This document shows, piece by piece, positions 59,087 to 64,000 of a DNA stretch of 64,000 nucleotides. Below the pieces are notes generated by a model, which did no database searches, had not been told where the DNA came from, and saw only the letters and a list, made by a program, of their open reading frames with translations. This stretch comes from Chryseobacterium sp. Lineage in GTDB: Bacteria; Bacteroidota; Bacteroidia; Flavobacteriales; Weeksellaceae. Location: contig NZ_CP044507.1 in NCBI RefSeq assembly GCF_008831505.1, positions 2,542,001 through 2,606,000 of the forward strand. Direction: 5' to 3'. Both the position numbers and the translations under genes were made by a program. Within the stretch, counting starts at the first letter, position 1. Each line of letters starts with the position of its first letter.

Positions 59087-61828
59087 TCAACGTTTTTCCT
59101 GCGCGTCCATCATCTTCTTATACTTTCCTTTGCTTTTCCTTATCCGGCAGCTCACCACTTTATATTCTGGACACATCGCTTCGGAACAATGTTCGTCCGA
59201 GGTGATGATGTTCAGCATAACCTCAGGGAAATGAAAGGTTGAACTCAATATTCCCGGTTTCATTTCCTCCGTTATTCTGGCTTTGATGTCTACTTTTCCA
59301 CGCGGAGACTCCACACACACAAAATCGCCGTTCTGAATTTTTTCCCTGGCCGCATCTTCCGGGTTAATGAGCAAAAGATCTTCAGTAAGAATTTCTACAT
59401 TGCCGGTACGGCGCGTCATTGCACCACAGTTATAATGTTCCAACTCACGGTTGGTGGTGATTATGTAGGGATAGTCCTTACCGTAATTTTCGATTTCATT
59501 GGATTCTTTAAAATTGATGAAGGTAAATTTTCCCAGGCCGCGGTTAAATTTTTCCACATGCAAAAGTTTGGTATCAGTGCCATCCGGCGCCACCGGCCAC
59601 TGTTTTCCGCTGTTTCCCAGTTCGGTCCATTTTACGCCTGCAAAGAAGGGAACGATCTGGGAAATCTCCTGCAACATTACGCCCGCACTATAATCCGGCT
59701 GGGGATAACCCATTAAGTTCATTATATCAACTATAATTTGACCGTCGGTCTTTGTTCCTTGCAATGGCTGTACTACTCTTTGTACGCGCTGGATTCGTCG
59801 CTCGCCGTTTGTAAATGTGCCTTCTTTTTCCAGGAACGAAGTCCCGGGCAGGATTACTGTGGCATGACGCGCAGTTTCTGTCATGAAAAGCTCCTGCACG
59901 ATGAGCATTTCCAGACTGTCCAGTGCATTGATCACCTTCTTCGTGTTGGGGTCCGTCTGCACGACATCTTCACCAATGAGCCAAAGCGCCTTTAATTTTC
60001 CTGCAATAGCTGCATCAAACATTTCGGGAATCTTGTAGCCAATATGCATTGGCAGGTTACGGCCGTAAAAAAGACTGTATCTTTCATTAATTTCGGGATC
60101 GGTTACATCCAGATAGCCGGCACCCTGGTGAGGCTGGCAACCCATATCTGCAGCACCCTGAACATTATTCTGCCCGCGCAGAGGATTTACGCCGGCGCCC
60201 TTTTTTCCGATATTGCCTGTGATCATCGCAAGATCTGCAATAAGCTGTACTGTAAATGTTCCCTGCATCTGCTCAGTAACACCCAAACCATGAAATTCCA
60301 TGGCGGCCCCTGCCGCAGCGTATGCAACTGAGGCTTCCCGGACCAGCTTTTTATCAACACCTGTGATGCGCTCCAGTTCATCAATATCCAGTTTCAGGAC
60401 TTCGCCTTTCATTTCCTCATAACCCTCTGTTCTGTTACGTATGAATTCCTGATCCTCCAATCCTTCACTAATAATATAGTACAACATCATGTTGAGCAAG
60501 GCGACGTTTGTACCCGGTCTGAGCTGAAGGTGATATTTTGCGAATTTGGCCAACTCTATTTTCCTGGGATCGATCACGATGCCAGTTACTCCCTTCATCA
60601 TTCTTTGCTTGATCCGGGCACCTGTTACAGGATGCGCAACAGTAGGATTGGCACCGATCACCAGGATACAGTCCGTGTAGGCCAAATCATCTATGGAATT
60701 GGTGGCAGCTCCGGTTCCAAAGGCCCGCTGCATACCCAAAGCTGTTGGCGAATGGCAAACCCGGGCACAACAGTCTATATTATTAGTACCAATAACTGCA
60801 CGCATGAATTTCTGCATCAGATAATTCTCTTCGTTGGGGGTGCGTGCCGATGATATGCCGGCAATGGAATCCGGTCCGTCATTTAGGAGTATTTTTTTGA
60901 AATTCTCAACTATAAATGAGTAGGCCTCATCCCAACTAACCTCCTCGAACTGACCGTTTCTCCTGATCATGGGGCTGCGAAGCCGGTCCGGATGATTGTA
61001 AAATTTAAAGGCATAGCGGCCTTTCAGACAGGTATGACCCAAATTGGCTTCAGCATCATAGGGACTTGTTATAGAAATTATTTCATTACCCCGGCTTGCG
61101 ACATTGAGGTTACAACCCACCCCGCAGTAGGTACAGACAGTTCTTGTTATCTTTTCAGGAACAGTTTCAGACAGTTGGAAAATATCGGTGATGGCATCGG
61201 TAGGACAGGTTTGTGAGCAGGCGCCACAGCTTACGCAGTCTGATTCCATAAAACTAACGTCCATCCCTTTGATGATATGTGCTTCATATCCCCTGCCGGC
61301 CATATTGAGTACCATCTGGCCCTGAACCTCATCGCAGGCGCGAACGCAGCGGAAACAGTTGATGCAGTTATTCAGGTCCGACCGCATATAAGGATGGCTT
61401 GTATCCGGTAAGAAATAATCTTTACCTGATGTTTCATATCTGACACCCTTTATACCGATATTCTGAACCACACGGTCAAACTCCGAAGGCTGGGTACTTT
61501 TACTGAAACGTCGGTCAGGCGGCAGATCCGAAAGTACCAGTTCAAGGATGTTTTTTCTTAGACTCTGGATATTAGGCGATTCCGGGTAAATAAAAAGGTT
61601 TTTCGCCATTGGTGAGTGGCAGGAAGCCATCGCTTTTGTTTTCCCGTCCCGTTCCAGCGCCACATCAACGCAGCAAACCCTGCAGGAGCCAAAGGGCTCC
61701 AGATTAGGTGCATCACAAAGCGTGGGAACTGAATGCTGCCCTTTATGCCTCCGTATGAAGGTAAGCATGGTTTCGCCGGGATAGAATTCAAATGGCTGGT
61801 TATTGATATAGGCAATGTTTTCCATCAT
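59087..61828 (-). CDS. NAD-linked formate dehydrogenase, molybdenum catalytic subunit
   Basis: Oxidises formate to CO2 and passes electrons to the NADH-forming subunit encoded upstream. Domains in order: plant-type 2Fe-2S (C38, C49, C52, C70), a NuoG-like 3Fe/4Fe region (~80-120), two 4Fe-4S sets (C155/158/161/165 and C198/201/204/208), a 4Fe-4S at the start of the molybdopterin part (C232, C235, C239, C267), then the Mo domain with catalytic C358 in CARVCHSPT, followed by the C-terminal cofactor-binding domain (TGNVEILTEDLLLINPEDAA). The active-site residue is a plain TGC Cys, not selenocysteine. 913 aa. fdhD is not in the window. Confidence 0.93.
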   Translation of the reverse strand: MMENIAYINNQPFEFYPGETMLTFIRRHKGQHSVPTLCDAPNLEPFGSCRVCCVDVALERDGKTKAMASCHSPMAKNLFIYPESPNIQSLRKNILELVLSDLPPDRRFSKSTQPSEFDRVVQNIGIKGVRYETSGKDYFLPDTSHPYMRSDLNNCINCFRCVRACDEVQGQMVLNMAGRGYEAHIIKGMDVSFMESDCVSCGACSQTCPTDAITDIFQLSETVPEKITRTVCTYCGVGCNLNVASRGNEIISITSPYDAEANLGHTCLKGRYAFKFYNHPDRLRSPMIRRNGQFEEVSWDEAYSFIVENFKKILLNDGPDSIAGISSARTPNEENYLMQKFMRAVIGTNNIDCCARVCHSPTALGMQRAFGTGAATNSIDDLAYTDCILVIGANPTVAHPVTGARIKQRMMKGVTGIVIDPRKIELAKFAKYHLQLRPGTNVALLNMMLYYIISEGLEDQEFIRNRTEGYEEMKGEVLKLDIDELERITGVDKKLVREASVAYAAAGAAMEFHGLGVTEQMQGTFTVQLIADLAMITGNIGKKGAGVNPLRGQNNVQGAADMGCQPHQGAGYLDVTDPEINERYSLFYGRNLPMHIGYKIPEMFDAAIAGKLKALWLIGEDVVQTDPNTKKVINALDSLEMLIVQELFMTETARHATVILPGTSFLEKEGTFTNGERRIQRVQRVVQPLQGTKTDGQIIVDIMNLMGYPQPDYSAGVMLQEISQIVPFFAGVKWTELGNSGKQWPVAPDGTDTKLLHVEKFNRGLGKFTFINFKESNEIENYGKDYPYIITTNRELEHYNCGAMTRRTGNVEILTEDLLLINPEDAAREKIQNGDFVCVESPRGKVDIKARITEEMKPGILSSTFHFPEVMLNIITSDEHCSEAMCPEYKVVSCRIRKSKGKYKKMMDAQEKR

Positions 61829-61838
61829 TCTGGAGATA

Positions 61839-63491
61839 TTAATTGAAATGCAGGTTCAGCTCATCCACAAAATACATAAGTGCATTTCGTGCCGGCAGAG
61901 GAATTCCGCCGCCATGTGCACATAATGAACCCTGCTGCAGGGTGTTCAGCAAATCCATAAAAAGTTCCCTGTTTACTGTCTTCATATCATGGGCTGCCGC
62001 GTGCAGCATCTCATGCGCGCGTTTAGTGCCCAAACGGCAGGGGAAACATTTTCCGCAGCTTTCAAAAGCCGCAAACTGGAAAAGATGTTCCAGATATTTT
62101 ATCATGGGAAAATCCGAAGGTATACAGACTATAGATGCATGGCCTAATAGAAAACCTTCTGCCGCAAAAGATTCAAAATCCACCGTAAGTGACGAAATTT
62201 TCTCTACAGGTACAATGCCACCCAAGGGCCCTCCAATGTGAAGCGCCTTAACCGGCTTGCGGAAGCCACCACCCAATTCATAAATAACTTTCTGCAGCGG
62301 TGTACCCATTTCAACCTCTACAATCCCCGGTCTGTTGAAGATTCCGTCCAGAGACACCAGTTTGGTACCTCTTGATTTTTCGGTTCCCAATCGGGCATAT
62401 GCAGATCCTCCGTTCTCTACAATCCATTTGGCGGCTGCCAGTGTTTCTACATTATTCACCACAGTGGGCTTAAGGAAAAGCCCTTGTTGGGTAGGGAACG
62501 GGGGTCTTGTACGTACTTCGGGGCGCTGCCCTTCTATGGCGTTTATAAGCGCGGTTTCCTCGCCACAAATGTAGGCACCCTGTGCTTTTATTACCTTAAA
62601 ATTAAAAGTAAAACCTGAACCTAGAATATCTTCTCCTATCAGTTTATTTGCTAATAGCTGCCGGATTGTCTCTTCAACTGTATGTACAGCCTCAGGATAT
62701 TCCGCACGGATAAAGAGGACGCCCCAATTTGCACCCGTGCAGATACCGGCTATCAGCATACCGAAAAGCACGGACAAAGGCTTCTCCTCCAAAAGATAGC
62801 GGTCTGAAAACGCACCCGGATCTCCCTCATCGGCATTACAAATGATGAATTTTTCGTCTGAAATTTCATTACGGCAACCTTCCCATTTTATTCCCATAGG
62901 AAAACCGGCGCCACCCCTGCCGCGAATCTGAGAAATTTTTATTTCATCCAGGAGTTTCTCAGGACCACTTTGCAAAGCAGTGTAAAGCAGTGCTTTAAAT
63001 TCCTTCACATCATTAAAAGATTCCGTGAGGAGCGGGTAACCGGCAGAAACTCCATAATGTCCGTTCTGAACCACTTCTTCTTTTTTAAGAAGATTTTCCA
63101 GTTGGTCAATACTGTTACCTGAGTAATTTTTTCCCTGATAATGGAAAGAGGAATTTTCGTGGCAGCGACCCAAACAGGTCATATGGCCTATCGCAGACTC
63201 CTCAAAATGCTGTTTCACTATTTCGTTAACCTTTTCCTGTGTACCGGCACAGAGGCAGGCGGAACCATTGCAGATGTAGATTTGCTTTCCCCTGTTTTCA
63301 GGTTTCATAAAATCATAAGCTGTGATGCTGCCGTAGGTATTCGCATCGCCGATAAGAAATTCATCTGCCAACCAGGCAAGAGCTTCAGGAGCCGGCGTAC
63401 CGTCAGCGGCTATCGCTGCCAGTCCCATTTGTTCAAACAAATTCCGCTGAAGTCCTTTACGGCCTGAAAGTGCGCTTAAATTCCTGGACAT
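61839..63491 (-). CDS. Formate dehydrogenase NADH-forming subunit (NuoE-NuoF fusion)
   Basis: Flavoprotein that reduces NAD with electrons from the molybdenum subunit. The NuoE-like thioredoxin-fold part has 2Fe-2S ligands C74, C79, C106 and C110; the NuoF part has the FMN/NADH-binding RGRGGAGFPMGIKW near residue 190, ICGEETALINAIEGQRPEVR near residue 308, and 4Fe-4S ligands C479, C482, C485 and C524. Start at ATG 63491 (MSRNLSALSGRKG), 550 aa. The next gene starts 10 bp on, so the two are one operon. In R. capsulatus-type enzymes these are two separate subunits. Confidence 0.92.
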   Translation of the reverse strand: MSRNLSALSGRKGLQRNLFEQMGLAAIAADGTPAPEALAWLADEFLIGDANTYGSITAYDFMKPENRGKQIYICNGSACLCAGTQEKVNEIVKQHFEESAIGHMTCLGRCHENSSFHYQGKNYSGNSIDQLENLLKKEEVVQNGHYGVSAGYPLLTESFNDVKEFKALLYTALQSGPEKLLDEIKISQIRGRGGAGFPMGIKWEGCRNEISDEKFIICNADEGDPGAFSDRYLLEEKPLSVLFGMLIAGICTGANWGVLFIRAEYPEAVHTVEETIRQLLANKLIGEDILGSGFTFNFKVIKAQGAYICGEETALINAIEGQRPEVRTRPPFPTQQGLFLKPTVVNNVETLAAAKWIVENGGSAYARLGTEKSRGTKLVSLDGIFNRPGIVEVEMGTPLQKVIYELGGGFRKPVKALHIGGPLGGIVPVEKISSLTVDFESFAAEGFLLGHASIVCIPSDFPMIKYLEHLFQFAAFESCGKCFPCRLGTKRAHEMLHAAAHDMKTVNRELFMDLLNTLQQGSLCAHGGGIPLPARNALMYFVDELNLHFN

Positions 63492-63560
63492 GAGTACTTT
63501 ATTTAGTAGAGTGAAGTTAAGAAAATTTATTTGCGGACTCAACTATTATTTCAAATCAGC

Positions 63561-63588
63561 TTGATTAGGTTGGAAGCATCTATATTTG
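63561..63588 (+). promoter_or_regulatory. Bacteroidetes-type promoter for the CPBP-like gene
   Basis: TTG (63561-63563), 17 nt, then TATATTTG (63581-63588), full matches to both boxes. The start codon is 15 bp after the -7 box. Confidence 0.7.
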
Positions 63589-63603
63589 CGGAAATTTGTG
63601 CTC

Positions 63604-64000
63604 ATGGAACCCTTCATTGTCAGCATCGCCGTATTCACTGCTGTCCTTCTGGTTGCATACAGAAGAAATTCACTTCGCCTGCTTAACCCGGAAACCGCTG
63701 TGGGAAGTCCTTCACTGCTTATTTTGCTGAATGTGACAGGAATCCTGACGTTCGGACTTCTGCCACTGCTTTATTTTCCCCTGCCAGAAATGTTTCTGGT
63801 AAACGCAGCCACCTCAAAATGGCTGTTGCTTGCCGCACTTGTCTTGCTTACGTCCTGTTTCGCCTATTTTATTGCTGAAAAAGACCTTCAGCAAAATAAG
63901 GTTTCTGTTCATCCGAAACTCCTGAGCAGCGGGTTCCTTCTCCTGTATTTTACAGTGCGGATTGCCTTTATAGCCACTTATGAGATATGGTTCAGGGGAT
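63604..64000 (+). CDS. Putative CPBP-family intramembrane protease, N-terminal part (3' truncated)
   Basis: The frame is open from ATG 63604 to the end of the window (132 codons). It starts MEPFIVSIAVFTAVLLVAY and shows four hydrophobic segments so far. The last residues, YEIWFRG, resemble the first CPBP/Abi motif (E-x-x-x-R), with Tyr where many have Glu. The second motif lies past the window, so the family call is tentative. It is divergent from the formate dehydrogenase operon and has a good promoter. Confidence 0.6.
   Translation, partial: MEPFIVSIAVFTAVLLVAYRRNSLRLLNPETAVGSPSLLILLNVTGILTFGLLPLLYFPLPEMFLVNAATSKWLLLAALVLLTSCFAYFIAEKDLQQNKVSVHPKLLSSGFLLLYFTVRIAFIATYEIWFRG

Noticed and set aside
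60740-60770. Selenocysteine at the formate dehydrogenase active site
   Set aside because: The codon at this position is TGC, an ordinary Cys; no in-frame TGA is present.
1-64000. CRISPR array, tRNA or rRNA genes
   Set aside because: Looked for short regular repeats and cloverleaf or rRNA-like sequence by eye in the gene gaps and saw none; a covariance-model scan would be needed to be sure.

Overview
The window reads as chromosome of a Bacteroidota bacterium of the Flavobacteriia, most likely family Weeksellaceae (Chryseobacterium/Kaistella/Elizabethkingia relatives). Support comes from a C-terminal type IX secretion (Por) sorting domain, a DUF5686 outer-membrane barrel, a fused SpmA-SpmB protein, a tryptophanase, FtsZ and FtsA with long charged tails, zinc-less AccD and ROK kinase, and repeated matches to the Bacteroidetes promoter (TTG, 17-20 nt, TAnnTTTG). 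Almost all of it is housekeeping chromosome, densely packed, with intrinsic terminators between convergent genes. No tRNA, rRNA, CRISPR array, transposase, integrase or prophage gene was seen.

Layout. 1-5.4 kb: 3' part of a DUF5686 barrel gene, a small membrane protein, rplU-rpmA, a YhiN-type flavoprotein, a hotdog thioesterase and thiL. 5.4-8.7 kb: a small accessory block between thiL and the yqeY-type gene. It holds two near-identical 226/228-bp elements with 23-bp terminal inverted repeats, a 61-aa membrane protein, an AT-rich lipoprotein gene, a second copy of the last eight codons of thiL, and a type IX-secreted SGNH hydrolase with a PKD domain. 8.7-25.1 kb: a complete-looking dcw operon on the minus strand, mraZ-rsmH-ftsL-ftsI-murE-mraY-murD-ftsW-murG-murC-ftsQ-ftsA-ftsZ-yqeY; murF, ddl and murB are not in it. 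Its promoter carries two MraZ-box-like repeats. 25.3-41.6 kb: alpha/beta hydrolase, engB, an ElaA-type acetyltransferase, msrA, a ROK sugar kinase, secA, a DUF2795 protein, a nucleotide-sugar epimerase, a DUF2797 protein, a large AsmA-like protein, uvrB, a PQQ-dependent sugar dehydrogenase and a small barrel protein. 41.6-59 kb: tryptophanase, DUF502, MiaE-like hydroxylase, acyltransferase, mutS, a SpoU methyltransferase, a CBS protein with nadK, fbaA, accD, a DUF6973-like protein, an EF-G paralogue, SpmAB, and a SpoT/MESH1-type HD hydrolase next to guaC. 59-64 kb: a two-gene NAD-linked molybdenum formate dehydrogenase and the start of a CPBP-type membrane protease.

How they work together: the dcw block makes lipid-linked peptidoglycan precursor (MurC, MurD, MurE, MraY, MurG) and the divisome that uses it (FtsZ, FtsA, FtsQ, FtsL, FtsW, FtsI). 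The HD hydrolase and GMP reductase sit together, which suggests a guanine-nucleotide/alarmone unit. The formate dehydrogenase pair would feed NADH from formate.

No striking new defence or mobile system was found. The best leads are the repeat-bounded cassette block at the thiL 3' end, the HD-guaC pair, the MraZ-box operator, and the loss of zinc-ligand cysteines in AccD and the ROK kinase. All coordinates and motifs were read by eye; family names rest on recognition of the proteins, not on database searches.
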